A stretch of 64,000 bases of DNA from an uncultured Oscillospiraceae bacterium (GCA_910586535.1 CAJUHS010000006.1:62001-126000); one strand, 5' to 3'. Shown: positions 52,544 through 61,937, counted from the stretch's first letter. Program-made: numbers and translations. Notes: generated by a model not told the origin, from the sequence alone.

Positions 52544-54058
52544 TTACTTGTCCGCAAGGAATTTCTTTACAAATTCAGCGATAGTCTCCTTGAGAGCCTC
52601 TTCGTTTTCCTTTGTAAGATCCTTCGTTTCCCTGATCGAAGCGATAACGTCGGGGTGTGCCTCGTCGGTATAGTCAAACAGCTCCTTTTCAAACTCGGAA
52701 ACAAGCTCGAGGGGGATATCCTTAAGGTAGCCGTGAGTTACCGCGTATATGATGAGCACCTGATGCTCAACGGTAAGGGGCGTGTTCCGTCCCTGTTTGA
52801 GAACTTCAACAACTCTTTCGCCCAGCGCAAGACGGTCCTTAGTATCCTTATCCAGATCGGAGCCGAACTGCGAGAAGGACTGGAGCTCGCGGTACTGGGA
52901 ATAGGTCAGCTTCAGAGAGCCGGAAACCTTTTTCATAGCCTTTATCTGAGCCGCGCCGCCTACACGGGAAACCGAGATACCGGGGTTTACCGCGGGGCGA
53001 ACGCCCGAGTTGAACAGGTCTGTTTCCAGGAATATCTGACCGTCGGTAATGGAAATTACGTTGGTGGGGATATAAGCGGAAACGTCGCCGGCCTGGGTCT
53101 CGATGATAGGCAGAGCTGTCAGAGAGCCGCCGCCGTAATTCTCGTTAAGGTTGCATGCGCGCTCCAGCAGACGGGAGTGGAGATAGAAAACGTCTCCGGG
53201 GTAAGCCTCACGTCCCGGCGGTCTTTTAAGAAGCAGCGAGAGCGTTCGGTATGCCACCGCGTGCTTTGAAAGATCATCGTAAATACAGAGTACGTCCTTG
53301 CCCTGCTCCAGGAAATATTCACCCATTGCACAGCCCGAATAGGGAGCGATGTACTGCAAAGGAGCAAGCTCAGAAGCGGTAGCGGAAACTACGATAGTGT
53401 AGTCCATAGCCCCGTTCTTTTCGAGGGTGTCAACAACGTTTGCGACTGTGGAACGCTTCTGTCCGATAGCGACGTAGATACAGATAACGTCCTGACCCTT
53501 CTGATTAATAATAGTATCCAGCGCGATAGCTGTTTTACCCGTCTGGCGGTCGCCGATGATGAGCTCACGCTGACCGCGTCCGATAGGTATCATGGAGTCG
53601 ATAGCCTTGATACCGGTCTGGAGAGGTCTGTTTACGGATTTTCTTGTGATAATGCCCGGAGCGATACGCTCGATAGGCATGGTTTTGTCGGTAAGGATCG
53701 CTCCCTTGCCGTCGATAGGCTGACCCAGGGAGTTTACAACTCTTCCCAGCAGCTCGTCGCCCACAGGGACAGATACGATCCTGCCTGTGCTTTTAACGGA
53801 GTCGCCCTCCTTGATGTCGGCGTCCGAGCCCAGCATAACTGCGCCTACGAAGCCGCGTTCAAGGTTGAGTGCCATTGCGCTCACTCCGTTTTCAAATTCC
53901 AGCAGTTCTCCCGACATACATTTTTCAAGACCGTGAATCCTTGCGATACCGTCGCCCACCGTAACAACGGTGCCCACGTCGGCAAGTTCGATCTTGGACT
54001 GATAATTCTTTATCTGATCCTTGATTATGCCTGTAATTTCATCGGGGCGTAAATCCAT
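52544..54058 (-). CDS. atpA: ATP synthase F1 alpha subunit
   Basis: 504 residues. P-loop GDRQTGKTAIALD, the signature PAVNPGISVSRVGGAAQ and the closing region GYLKDIPLELVSEFEKEL are diagnostic. Non-catalytic nucleotide-binding subunit. Confidence 0.98.
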   Translation of the reverse strand: MDLRPDEITGIIKDQIKNYQSKIELADVGTVVTVGDGIARIHGLEKCMSGELLEFENGVSAMALNLERGFVGAVMLGSDADIKEGDSVKSTGRIVSVPVGDELLGRVVNSLGQPIDGKGAILTDKTMPIERIAPGIITRKSVNRPLQTGIKAIDSMIPIGRGQRELIIGDRQTGKTAIALDTIINQKGQDVICIYVAIGQKRSTVANVVDTLEKNGAMDYTIVVSATASELAPLQYIAPYSGCAMGEYFLEQGKDVLCIYDDLSKHAVAYRTLSLLLKRPPGREAYPGDVFYLHSRLLERACNLNENYGGGSLTALPIIETQAGDVSAYIPTNVISITDGQIFLETDLFNSGVRPAVNPGISVSRVGGAAQIKAMKKVSGSLKLTYSQYRELQSFSQFGSDLDKDTKDRLALGERVVEVLKQGRNTPLTVEHQVLIIYAVTHGYLKDIPLELVSEFEKELFDYTDEAHPDVIASIRETKDLTKENEEALKETIAEFVKKFLADK

Positions 54059-54136
54059 TGGAAATAACCATCCTTTCTTGGAGAGACAGCGCGCATGGTT
54101 AAAACGCGTGATATCTCCCGATTTTCATAGTGCAGT

Positions 54137-54679
54137 TCAGGCAATAACGCCCTTGATCTGCTTCTGAATAGCTTCAAGCTTTGACTTGACCGATCCGTCC
54201 ATAAGAGTGCCGCCGTAGTTCAGCACTATTCCGCCCATAATGGACGGATCAACGGATTCGTCGAGAATGACCGTCTTTTTGCAGACCGATTCAAGCTTTG
54301 CCTTCAGCTTGCTTCTGAGACCGTCCTCAAGCGGAACGCTTGTAACGACTCTGACTTCGGCAATGTTTTTCATTTCGTACCAGCGGTTCTTATAGTCCTC
54401 GGCTACTGCGGGGACCGCTGCGGCGCGTCCCTTTTCGGTAAGAACGCATAGGAAATTGTAAGTAATGTCCGATACCTTGCCCTTAAAGGCTTTTGCGAGG
54501 ATATCCAGCTTTTCCGACGCAGTTACCGTCGGAGCTCCGAGAAGCTTCGGAAATTCGGGGTTATCGCCGAAAATAACCGCCAGAGAGTCCAGCTCTTTTT
54601 TAACCTCGTCCGCGCAGCCCTGTTCGCAGGCAAGCTCGAAAACCGCTTCCGAATATACTTTTTCAACCGTACCCGTCAT
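54137..54679 (-). CDS. atpH: ATP synthase F1 delta subunit
   Basis: 180 residues. VEKVYSEAVFELACEQG at the start and the C-terminal DPSIMGGIVLNYGGTLMDGS are typical. It links F1 to the b subunits. Confidence 0.95.
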   Translation of the reverse strand: MTGTVEKVYSEAVFELACEQGCADEVKKELDSLAVIFGDNPEFPKLLGAPTVTASEKLDILAKAFKGKVSDITYNFLCVLTEKGRAAAVPAVAEDYKNRWYEMKNIAEVRVVTSVPLEDGLRSKLKAKLESVCKKTVILDESVDPSIMGGIVLNYGGTLMDGSVKSKLEAIQKQIKGVIA

Positions 54680-54719
54680 AAAGACTGTTCCTTTCCCGAA
54701 ACGGCTTGCTGATCCGGGA

Positions 54720-55229
54720 TCATTCGCCTATTTCGTCGATAAAGCTCTCGATAAGCTGAGTGTGCGTTTTGGGGTCGATCTCTCTGGAGACAACCTGAGA
54801 CGCGATAGACATTGCAATATCGGAGATCTCATCCTTGATCTGGTTGACAGCGCGTTTCTTTTCTTTCTCGATATCTGCGTTCGCCTTGTCCACAATGCCT
54901 TTTGCTTCGTCCCTTGCGTCCGCGATTATCTCGTCGGAACGGGTCTGAGCCTTTCTTGTGGCGTTCTTGACGATCTCAGCCGACTCCTCCTTGGCGGCGG
55001 ACAGCTTTTCGGTGTACTCAGCCTCAAGCTGTTTCGCGTTTGACAGCGCGCTGTCGGCGTCCTCGTAGGTTTTTGCCACCTCGGTTTTGCGGGCGTCAAG
55101 CACTGCGTTTACCTTGTCAAACAAAAAATGTTTGAGAACAAGGAACAGAATCAAGGCATTCAAGATCGAACCGACAATGGTTGTAAGATCAATTGAAAAG
55201 AAATCAAAATTACTGTGCATGACCTGCAT
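54720..55229 (-). CDS. atpF: ATP synthase F0 b subunit
   Basis: 169 residues. One N-terminal membrane span (about 12-34, TIVGSILNALILFLVLKHFLF) and a long charged coiled coil. Two starts are possible: ATG 55229 is three bases after GGAGG and ATG 55220 is twelve; the first is kept. It is the stator arm. Confidence 0.93.
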   Translation of the reverse strand: MQVMHSNFDFFSIDLTTIVGSILNALILFLVLKHFLFDKVNAVLDARKTEVAKTYEDADSALSNAKQLEAEYTEKLSAAKEESAEIVKNATRKAQTRSDEIIADARDEAKGIVDKANADIEKEKKRAVNQIKDEISDIAMSIASQVVSREIDPKTHTQLIESFIDEIGE

Positions 55230-55267
55230 CTGCCTCCTATTCCTTAAAATTCCGGCGCGGTTACGCG

Positions 55268-55552
55268 TCAGGTAGTGCCTGTGAGGAACTTGAGGAACGG
55301 ATTTGCAAAAAGCAGAATGATAGCTACGAACAAGCCGTAGATACCGGTAGTCTCCGCAACGGCGCAGCCGATGAACATTGTGGAAGTTGCAGTACTCTTG
55401 ATCTCGGGCTGTCTGCCGATAGTTTCGATTGCCTTACCTACAGCGTAGCCTTCACCGATACCGGGTCCGATACCTGCGATCATAGCGAGTCCCGCGCCGA
55501 TAGCCTGACCGGCAAGAACGGTCGCCTGTGCGTTTAATAATGCCTCATTCAT
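55268..55552 (-). CDS. atpE: ATP synthase F0 c subunit with two-carboxylate, sodium-type site
   Basis: 94 residues, two membrane hairpin helices. The GIGPGIGEGYAVG hairpin region and AVAETTGIYGL match the Ilyobacter-type Na+ c ring. The positions equivalent to Q32, V63, E65, S66, T67 and Y70 of Ilyobacter are here E34, V65, E67, T68, T69 and Y72. The Gln is replaced by a second Glu, as in the two-carboxylate Na+ rotor described from Fusobacterium. This points to Na+ coupling. The operon context is complete. Confidence 0.96.
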   Translation of the reverse strand: MNEALLNAQATVLAGQAIGAGLAMIAGIGPGIGEGYAVGKAIETIGRQPEIKSTATSTMFIGCAVAETTGIYGLFVAIILLFANPFLKFLTGTT

Positions 55553-55598
55553 AAAAGTATACCTCCAAAAAATTTTTTACGGCGTACATAAAAACGCG

Positions 55599-56342
55599 TT
55601 ATTCCTTACCCATTTGAATGTAAGCCATAGTCAACATAATAAATACGTAAGATTGTATCGCTCCGGAAAAAAGGTCAAAGTAGACCGACAAGACCGCGGG
55701 GATACCGACTTGAAAGATGTTGAAAACATAGCCCACGTTCTCTATGGGCGATATGCCGATAAGGTCATAGAGCGCTCCGCTGGCGGCTCCCAGTCCTGCA
55801 TAAAGGATCATTGTGATTATCATTCCGCCCGAAACGTTGCCGAACAAACGAAGAGCCATGGCCACAGGGTTCGCCACCTCGCCGATGATATTGAGCGGAT
55901 TTATGAACTGCTTAAAGTAGCCGCCCACGCCCATGTACTTAAGCTTGGTGCAGGTCACAAGCACAAAGGTCATAAACGCAAGCGCGCCCGTAACGCTTAT
56001 ATCCGCCGTAATGCTTCTGAAGCCTATCATAGAAATAAGCGTACCGACTATAATATAAGAGAAAACAGCGGCGATGTACGGCGCATAAGCCAGCGATGAC
56101 TTATCCATATTGACGGATACCATGTTGTTAACAGTCTTTACGATGTATTCAGCCGCGCACTGACGCTTTGTATCGGGTATTTTTTTCAGATCTTTTGTCA
56201 GGATAAGGCAGGCTGCCAGAACGATCAGTATCACCAGCCAGCCCGTTACAACGGATTCGGACAGTGAGAAAACGATATCGCCGTTTTCGTTCAAAAGGCA
56301 GAACATTCGTCTTGGTCCTTCCACATTTACCTCAAATCCCAT
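55599..56342 (-). CDS. atpB: ATP synthase F0 a subunit
   Basis: 247 residues, five to six spans. The essential Arg is in ALRLFGNVSGGMI and the closing FSGAIQSYVFIMLTMAYI is diagnostic. It forms the ion channels facing the c ring. Confidence 0.96.
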   Translation of the reverse strand: MGFEVNVEGPRRMFCLLNENGDIVFSLSESVVTGWLVILIVLAACLILTKDLKKIPDTKRQCAAEYIVKTVNNMVSVNMDKSSLAYAPYIAAVFSYIIVGTLISMIGFRSITADISVTGALAFMTFVLVTCTKLKYMGVGGYFKQFINPLNIIGEVANPVAMALRLFGNVSGGMIITMILYAGLGAASGALYDLIGISPIENVGYVFNIFQVGIPAVLSVYFDLFSGAIQSYVFIMLTMAYIQMGKE

Positions 56343-56346
56343 GATT

Positions 56347-56739
56347 TCACCCCCCTTTCTTTTTTAGTGCCGCATCAGCAGTGTAGGCAAGCTTCGGATA
56401 AAGCTGAGGTATCGCCGCGGCAACAAGGTTGAGCGACGCACACTTTATTCCTGCGAAGAACAGCAGACCTGTTATAAGCAGCCTTATCATATAGGAGCCG
56501 AACATATAGCCCTTAGCCGAAGCCAAAGGACGTTCCACGGCTCTTTCCGAGGAAAGCCCCAGGATTATGAAGTTGAGCAGCATAACAAACGTTCCCGCAA
56601 GAAGTCCGAGCGGAACCTCGGCGCAAAGCCCGTACACAGGCAGCGATATAAGGTATACCGCAAGGTCGAGGACAAGCGCTCTCGGCAGAAGAAATTTCAG
56701 TTCCCTGCAAATCATTTCGCTGAATAAACGTCCTGCCAT
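56347..56739 (-). CDS. atpI: ATP synthase subunit I-like membrane protein
   Basis: 130 residues, four hydrophobic segments, lying four bases before atpB. The position, size and topology fit AtpI, which helps assemble the c ring or supply ions. Sequence match is weak, as usual for AtpI. It is the first gene of the operon. Confidence 0.7.
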   Translation of the reverse strand: MAGRLFSEMICRELKFLLPRALVLDLAVYLISLPVYGLCAEVPLGLLAGTFVMLLNFIILGLSSERAVERPLASAKGYMFGSYMIRLLITGLLFFAGIKCASLNLVAAAIPQLYPKLAYTADAALKKKGG

Positions 56740-56783
56740 AAGAGAGCCTTTCCTTTCCTCAGAGCATACAATTATATTTAATT

Positions 56784-56812
56784 ATTATATCAGTTTTATT
56801 TTTAAATTTCAA
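56784..56812 (-). promoter_or_regulatory. Promoter of the ATP synthase operon
   Basis: On the minus strand TTGAAA, 17 bases, TATAAT, about 45 bases before the atpI start. Confidence 0.8.
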
Positions 56813-56879
56813 CTGTTTTGGTATAATTTATTTATTACCGGCGGAAAATTTTGAGGTGTTCTTTTGTTAAAAAAAGTAC

Positions 56880-56908
56880 TTGACAACCGAGGCCAAATAT
56901 TGTATAAT
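56880..56908 (+). promoter_or_regulatory. Promoter of tRNA-Pro
   Basis: TTGACA, 17 bases, TATAAT, full consensus, 12 bases before the tRNA. Confidence 0.92.
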
Positions 56909-56920
56909 GAAAAAGTTATA

Positions 56921-56997
56921 CGGGGCGTAACTCAGTTTGGTAGAGTGCTTGGTTTGGGACCAAGATGCCGCAGGTTCAAGTCCTGTCGCCCCGACCA
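56921..56997 (+). tRNA. tRNA-Pro (anticodon TGG)
   Basis: The acceptor CGGGGCG pairs with CGCCCCG. The anticodon stem CTTGG/CCAAG encloses loop TTTGGGA. The T arm holds TTCAAGT. CCA is encoded. It is flanked by a consensus promoter and a terminator. Confidence 0.96.
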
Positions 56998-57000
56998 TTA

Positions 57001-57042
57001 AGAAACGGTAAATTTCGATAAGAAGAGTTCCGTTTCTTTTTT
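57001..57042 (+). terminator. Terminator of tRNA-Pro
   Basis: AGAAACGG / CCGTTTCT with a 21-base loop and a run of T. Confidence 0.85.
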
Positions 57043-57166
57043 AGTTTTTCTCAAATTGTCGTTCCCGATAAGTGGTTAACAGGTAAGATAAAAGAATTGA
57101 TGGATTTACTTCATATTTACAGTAGACGTTAACATTATGTTAGATTAGGAGATGTGATGCAATATA

Positions 57167-57706
57167 ATGAAAACGAAAAAGCAACAGGAATTGATAGAGT
57201 TATACTTATCACAGCTTGATGGTGAAAAGCAAACAATATACCGTGAGCTTATAGTATACCTTTCAGAGCTTGGCTACAATCCTAAAAAAGAAGGTCTGAG
57301 AATTTCTTTTAAGCACGATATGCACCGTAAACAGATTGCAAAAATCGGTATGACAAGAGGCAAACAGCCAAAACCGATATTTATGCTGAGGTTTTCCGCT
57401 TGCCGGAATTATTCTAAGAGATTTAAGGATATTGTGAATGAAGCTGTCAGCAAAGATAATTTTAACGAATCTCGGTGTGTAAATAATAATTGTGATTGGT
57501 GTGCCGGAGATGCTAAATCACATGTTTATATTGGTGAGTCGCCTGACGGTACTTTGAAATTTCATTGCGGGGCCAGTGCGCTTGAAATTCCTGATGTCAA
57601 GTCAGAGGATATTTTAGAGATAAAGACACTGATAAAGGAAGAACATATTTATTTAATGAAGAATGAAGCAGGTATTGAAAGCGAAAACCACCTGTTGTGT
57701 GAATAG
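57167..57706 (+). CDS. Cys-containing protein of unknown function in the patch after tRNA-Pro
   Basis: 179 residues. The family is not recognised. Helices fill the first 40 residues; a beta-rich part follows with the Cys group C-x4-C-x2-C (RCVNNNCDWCAGD, about residue 104) and FHCGASAL, a possible zinc site. The ribosome site AGGAG is 15 bases from the ATG, longer than usual. The codon use is AT-rich compared with the neighbours. No signal peptide or span. It may be an accessory gene brought in next to the tRNA. Confidence 0.65.
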   Translation: MKTKKQQELIELYLSQLDGEKQTIYRELIVYLSELGYNPKKEGLRISFKHDMHRKQIAKIGMTRGKQPKPIFMLRFSACRNYSKRFKDIVNEAVSKDNFNESRCVNNNCDWCAGDAKSHVYIGESPDGTLKFHCGASALEIPDVKSEDILEIKTLIKEEHIYLMKNEAGIESENHLLCE

Positions 57707-58068
57707 TCGTGTTCGAATTGTAATTAGTCTTTCCAATAAGGAAGTCTTGTATTACAAGAGTTTGAGTCCCTCGCCGAAATTGCAAAATATCTTTTTCGTA
57801 GTCCTCTGCCAACGGAAAGTTCCCGCAGACGGAAAAGTATCCGTAAGCGTACATTTAGGCTCGGCTGCCGTATTGGGAGGGTACTGTAATTTCCGACTAT
57901 AGACGGCGGCAAGGGTAAAAGTTCAGTCTTTAGAGTGATAGCGATATAGAAGTTTTTCAAAAATATCGTTAAACAGACAATTACAGCGGATTAATTATAA
58001 GATCAGGCTCATGGCATTTGCCGTGAGCCTGTAATTTTATGCCGTATTCATCACACTAAATGTCAAAT
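57707..58068. other. Gap with no supported gene
   Basis: About 360 bases. A stretch at 57742-57780 (TCTTGTATTACAAGAG and TTTGAGTCCCTC) has the look of a decayed tRNA 3' half, but the T loop lacks its Cys-equivalent C and no acceptor can be drawn. Nothing else is seen. Confidence 0.3.
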
Positions 58069-58173
58069 TTAATATTCACCGCAGTTCCCGTCCTTAATGC
58101 CGTCCTTGACCTGCTCGTACATAGGCTTGTCGCCTGCAGCATTAATAAACAGATCCACCCGTTCATTTCTCAT
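58069..58173 (-). pseudogene. Fragment resembling the start of a GntR-type regulator
   Basis: A 34-codon frame reading MRNERVDLFINAAGDKPMYE and then QVKDGIKDG resembles the opening P-x-YEQ(I/V)K of GntR regulators, then stops. No ribosome site. It may be a decayed remnant or chance. Confidence 0.25.
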
Positions 58174-58298
58174 TTTGAGCCGTTGTTGAGGCGCTGTATA
58201 TACTGTGCATCTCCATATATACAGTTATACACGGTATGTCAACAGGTAATGAAAAATTTCTTTTGATTTGTACAAATGCACAAATTTTGCAAAATTTG

Positions 58299-58328
58299 TT
58301 GAGAATTTCAACAAAGATATGGTATAAT
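58299..58328 (+). promoter_or_regulatory. Promoter of the SLH lipoprotein gene
   Basis: TTGAGA, 18 bases, TATAAT. The start codon is 85 bases downstream. A short inverted repeat TTGTTGA / TCAACAA overlaps the -35 box. Confidence 0.75.
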
Positions 58329-58412
58329 GAAAAAAACTGCCCGTCTGAATTGTATTCTCTGCAGAATATTCACCGCGGAGATATTGCCGCGGTCCTGAAA
58401 GGATATGATAAA

Positions 58413-60782
58413 ATGAAACGATCAAATGCAAATGCAAAAACAATAAGGACTGCTGCTGCGGTCATGGCGGCAATGCTTGCAGTTACGGCGTGCGCGCCAA
58501 TGGCGTTATCTGTATCTACCGAATCGTCGGATGCGGACCCCGCAGCTTCCGCAGCTTCCGCGGCTTCGGCTTCATCATCCCCAACGGGCAAAAAGGAGGA
58601 CGCGTCTATGAAAGCGGCTTTAACAAAGGTAAAAAAACGTATTGACATTCCGGAGGAGCTGACGGAATTTACCTACGCCGAAAGCAAGGTGTACGGTCAA
58701 ACAGGCTACAACTTTAATTGGACTACTCCCAACGGCGCAAAGGAGTACAAAAGCATAAACGTATCCATAATCGGCGGCGTTATCACGGAATACTCGCGGC
58801 AAGGCTTCGGCGATGACGACGGCTTCCAAAGCCGCGACCCTAAGCTTGCAAAGCTGACACAGCAGGAGGTGCTCGCCAAGGCAAAGGAAAGCTTTAAAAA
58901 GCTTAATCCCGACATTTACAGCGAATGCAACTTTGAACTTCGAAATCTCAGTCTCACATCATCGAAAGCGCGTATTGCAATCTCCCGAAATGTAAACGGC
59001 ATTGACGTCTCCAACAACGGCGGAAGTATCCGCATAAATCAGAATACGGGCGAGCTTGTCAACATGAACCTGGAATGGTGGGACGGCGCGAAATTCTCCG
59101 ACCCCAAAACAGCCAAGACCGAAGCGGAGATACGGGAAGCCTTTAAGTCCCTCTGCACACTAACGCCCTACTATCGTATTTCCTACAAATGGGACGAGGA
59201 GTCCAAAAAATCCAAGCCTACGGTAAGGATCGTTTATTCTCCCGATTTTACCGACGAGATAGACGCCTATACGGGCAAGGCTTCCACGATTTGGGAGGAC
59301 ATGAAAAAGGCGGGCGGAAGCCGTTACTACGGAGACGTTATGTATGCAAATCCCGCCACGGGAACAATGAACAAAGACATTGCGGCTGGCGCGGGAGTGG
59401 AAGAAGCTCTTGACAATGATGTGTCTTTCAGCGATGAGGAGCTGAAAAAGCTTGACCAAAACGCAAAGCTCCTGAAATCAGGCGATGTGACCGCACTGCT
59501 GAAAAAGGATAAGTTCGTAGCCCTTACCGATAACTACAAGCTGAAAAACTACAATGTGTCCTCCCGAAAAGACGAAAAGGGCAAGGAAAGCTTTACAATG
59601 TACGTCAGCTACGAGCTTGAGACCGACAAGCCGGCCGCAAATGAATACTACAGATATATAAACGTTAACCTTGACGCGGAGAGCGGAAAGATCCTGAGCC
59701 TTAACAAATACGGCGATCAGTTTAAAAACCGCGCTGTTGAAGAGCTTCCCGCCCTTGACGTTAAAAAGGCGAACGCCGTTGCCGAGGAGGTCGCCAAGAC
59801 CTACGCAAAGGATATTATTTCTCAGTACAGAGCCGACAAGTCCAACACAGAGCCTTTAAAGGAAATAGGCAATGCTGAGATCTGGGACGCCGAGAAAAAC
59901 CAAAAGAACATTGTAAAAAAATTCGAGAACGAAAGAGGATTTATTTTCAACCGTTTCGCAAACGGCATTCAGGTTACAAACGACACTATACGCGTGACCG
60001 TTGATTCAAACGGCACCGTTACGCGTTACAGCGTTGACCATACCGAAAACATAACGTTCCCCAAGGCGGATATCATCAGCACTGATGAAGCCTTTGAAAA
60101 GCTTTTCAAGCAAATGGATTTCTCTAAGTATTACGACTGCTGGATAACCAAGGACGGCGAGTTCAAAACATATCTGCTGTACGATATGGGCAGCTTTACC
60201 CTTAACGCCAAGACAGGCAAAATGTGCAACTGGGACGGAAGTCCCCGCGATACAAGCTCCATGAGCTACCACATCGATGCCAAATACAGCGACATAAAGG
60301 ATATCCCTCAGCGGGACGCTATTCTTGAAATGCAGAAGTACGGCGTTACTCTCAGGACGGACGGCAAAAAGTTCCTGCCCAATACGCCCATTTCCGAGGA
60401 GGAATTTTCAAATCTGCTGGCAGAACTGTTCAACGAGGCTGTCGCGATCAACGAAGAAAATTACGCAGACGACGGTTCCCCCGAAGCAAAAGCCAAGGCG
60501 GAAGCGGCTAAAAAAGACAAAGCCGAGACCACCCGCCGCGAGGCTGCGGTAATGTTTGCGCAGATGTACGACCATAACAATATCGCGGGTATCAAAGGCA
60601 TTTTCAAATCGTTCTACAGCGACATAAAGAGCAGCGACGAAAACGCGGGGCACATTGCCATAGCCTACGCAAAGGGCTTCTTCGGCAAGACCGCCGACGG
60701 ACAGTTCCACGGCGACAAGGTCATTACCCGCGCAGAAGCCGTACAGATTGTTTACGATTATCTCAAGCTTCTTTCAAAATAA
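58413..60782 (+). CDS. Secreted lipoprotein with YcdB-like (PepSY-type) repeats and SLH domains
   Basis: 789 residues from the ATG at 58413, with AAAGGA nine bases upstream. The signal peptide ends in lipobox VTAC with Cys 27, and an Ala/Ser-rich spacer follows. Residues about 60-560 contain two or more YcdB/PepSY-like units, with patterns such as YKSINVSIIGGVITEYSR and YRYINVNLDAESGKILSLNK. The C-terminal part (about 610-789) has SLH-type motifs, including AIAYAKGFFGKTADGQFHGD and ITRAEAVQIVYDYL. SLH modules usually bind wall polymers; the lipid anchor would hold the other end in the membrane. The Asp/Glu/Lys-rich linker is low in Cys. Confidence 0.85.
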   Translation: MKRSNANAKTIRTAAAVMAAMLAVTACAPMALSVSTESSDADPAASAASAASASSSPTGKKEDASMKAALTKVKKRIDIPEELTEFTYAESKVYGQTGYNFNWTTPNGAKEYKSINVSIIGGVITEYSRQGFGDDDGFQSRDPKLAKLTQQEVLAKAKESFKKLNPDIYSECNFELRNLSLTSSKARIAISRNVNGIDVSNNGGSIRINQNTGELVNMNLEWWDGAKFSDPKTAKTEAEIREAFKSLCTLTPYYRISYKWDEESKKSKPTVRIVYSPDFTDEIDAYTGKASTIWEDMKKAGGSRYYGDVMYANPATGTMNKDIAAGAGVEEALDNDVSFSDEELKKLDQNAKLLKSGDVTALLKKDKFVALTDNYKLKNYNVSSRKDEKGKESFTMYVSYELETDKPAANEYYRYINVNLDAESGKILSLNKYGDQFKNRAVEELPALDVKKANAVAEEVAKTYAKDIISQYRADKSNTEPLKEIGNAEIWDAEKNQKNIVKKFENERGFIFNRFANGIQVTNDTIRVTVDSNGTVTRYSVDHTENITFPKADIISTDEAFEKLFKQMDFSKYYDCWITKDGEFKTYLLYDMGSFTLNAKTGKMCNWDGSPRDTSSMSYHIDAKYSDIKDIPQRDAILEMQKYGVTLRTDGKKFLPNTPISEEEFSNLLAELFNEAVAINEENYADDGSPEAKAKAEAAKKDKAETTRREAAVMFAQMYDHNNIAGIKGIFKSFYSDIKSSDENAGHIAIAYAKGFFGKTADGQFHGDKVITRAEAVQIVYDYLKLLSK

Positions 60783-60802
60783 TTTTTCACAATTCACTTT
60801 CC

Positions 60803-60866
60803 AAAAAGCAGACAGTCCTGCGGTAACCGTACATCAGCGGTTGTTAAGGAACTGTCTGCTTTTTAG
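60803..60866 (+). terminator. Terminator of the SLH lipoprotein gene
   Basis: AAAAAGCAGACAGT / ACTGTCTGCTTTTT, a 14-base perfect stem around an inner hairpin, ending in T residues. Confidence 0.93.
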
Positions 60867-60934
60867 TTTCGGCATAACGTCTTATGCCTGAGGATATGGG
60901 AGTGCAAAGGGCTGTTTCCGTATTCGGATATTGT

Positions 60935-60970
60935 AAAAAAGGAGCGCCGCAAAACGCAGTGCTCCTTTAT
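60935..60970 (-). terminator. Terminator of the fba gene
   Basis: On the minus strand AAAGGAGC ... GCTCCTTTTTT with a six-T run after the stem (60945-60935). Confidence 0.9.
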
Positions 60971-60999
60971 AGTTTTATAGTTTAGCAGAGTATTTCAGC

Positions 61000-61869
61000 T
61001 TATGCTTTGCCTACAGAACCGAACAGCTCCATTTTCTCCTTAACGGTAGCCTTGATAGCGTCAAAGCCTGGAGCGAGAAGCTTTCTGGGATCGAAGCCCT
61101 TGCCCTGCTGATCCTTGCCCTCCTCAACGTACTTTCTTGTGGCAGCCTGGAAAGCAAGCTGGCACTCGGTGTTAACGTTGATCTTTGCAACGCCGAGAGA
61201 AATAGCTTTCTTTATCATATCCTCGGGAATACCTGTTCCGCCGTGGAGCACCAGAGGCATATCGCCGACTTTTTCCTTAACGGCAGCAAGGGTGTCAAAG
61301 GAAAGACCCGCCCAGTTTTCGGGATACTTGCCGTGAATATTTCCGATACCGGCAGCAAGCATTGTAACTCCAAGGTCTGCGATCTGCTTGCACTCGTTGG
61401 GGTCTGCGCACTCGCCTGCGCCGATAACGCCGTCCTCTTCGCCGCCGATAGAGCCTACCTCGGCTTCAAGGGAGATACCCAGAACATCGCAGGTATTTAC
61501 CAGCGCCGTGGTCTTAGCAATATTTTCCTCAATCGGATAGTGAGAGCCGTCAAACATAATAGAGGAGAAGCCTGCGTTGATGCAAGCCTTTGCGCCCTCA
61601 AAAGTACCGTGATCGAGGTGGAGAGCGACGGGAACTGTGATATTGAGTTCCTCAAGCATACCTTCAACCATGCCCACAACGGTCTTGTAGCCGCACATAT
61701 ACTTGCCTGCGCCCTCGGAAACGCCGAGAATAACGGGAGATTTAAGTTCTTCGGCGGTAAGAAGAATAGCCTTTGTCCATTCCAGATTGTTGATGTTGAA
61801 CTGACCTACGGCGTACTTGCCGTCGCGGGCTTTGTTCAGCATATCCTTTGCGGAAACGAGTCTTGACAT
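61000..61869 (-). CDS. fba: Class II fructose-1,6-bisphosphate aldolase
   Basis: 289 residues, normal for the short class II type. The zinc motif is HLDHG, GGTGIP and NVNTECQLAF are typical. It splits fructose bisphosphate into DHAP and glyceraldehyde phosphate. The start SRLVSAKDMLNKARDGKYAV is standard. Own promoter, single-gene unit. Confidence 0.97.
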   Translation of the reverse strand: MSRLVSAKDMLNKARDGKYAVGQFNINNLEWTKAILLTAEELKSPVILGVSEGAGKYMCGYKTVVGMVEGMLEELNITVPVALHLDHGTFEGAKACINAGFSSIMFDGSHYPIEENIAKTTALVNTCDVLGISLEAEVGSIGGEEDGVIGAGECADPNECKQIADLGVTMLAAGIGNIHGKYPENWAGLSFDTLAAVKEKVGDMPLVLHGGTGIPEDMIKKAISLGVAKINVNTECQLAFQAATRKYVEEGKDQQGKGFDPRKLLAPGFDAIKATVKEKMELFGSVGKA

Positions 61870-61937
61870 ACTGTAAACATTCCTTTCGCGGGAAATCTTT
61901 CCATACCGGGGAAATTTTCCCGATAATATATAAATTT

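Noticed and set aside
57742..57780. tRNA 3' half or complete tRNA
   Set aside because: The anticodon-like stem has a five-base loop and the T loop lacks TTC; no acceptor stem can be paired.
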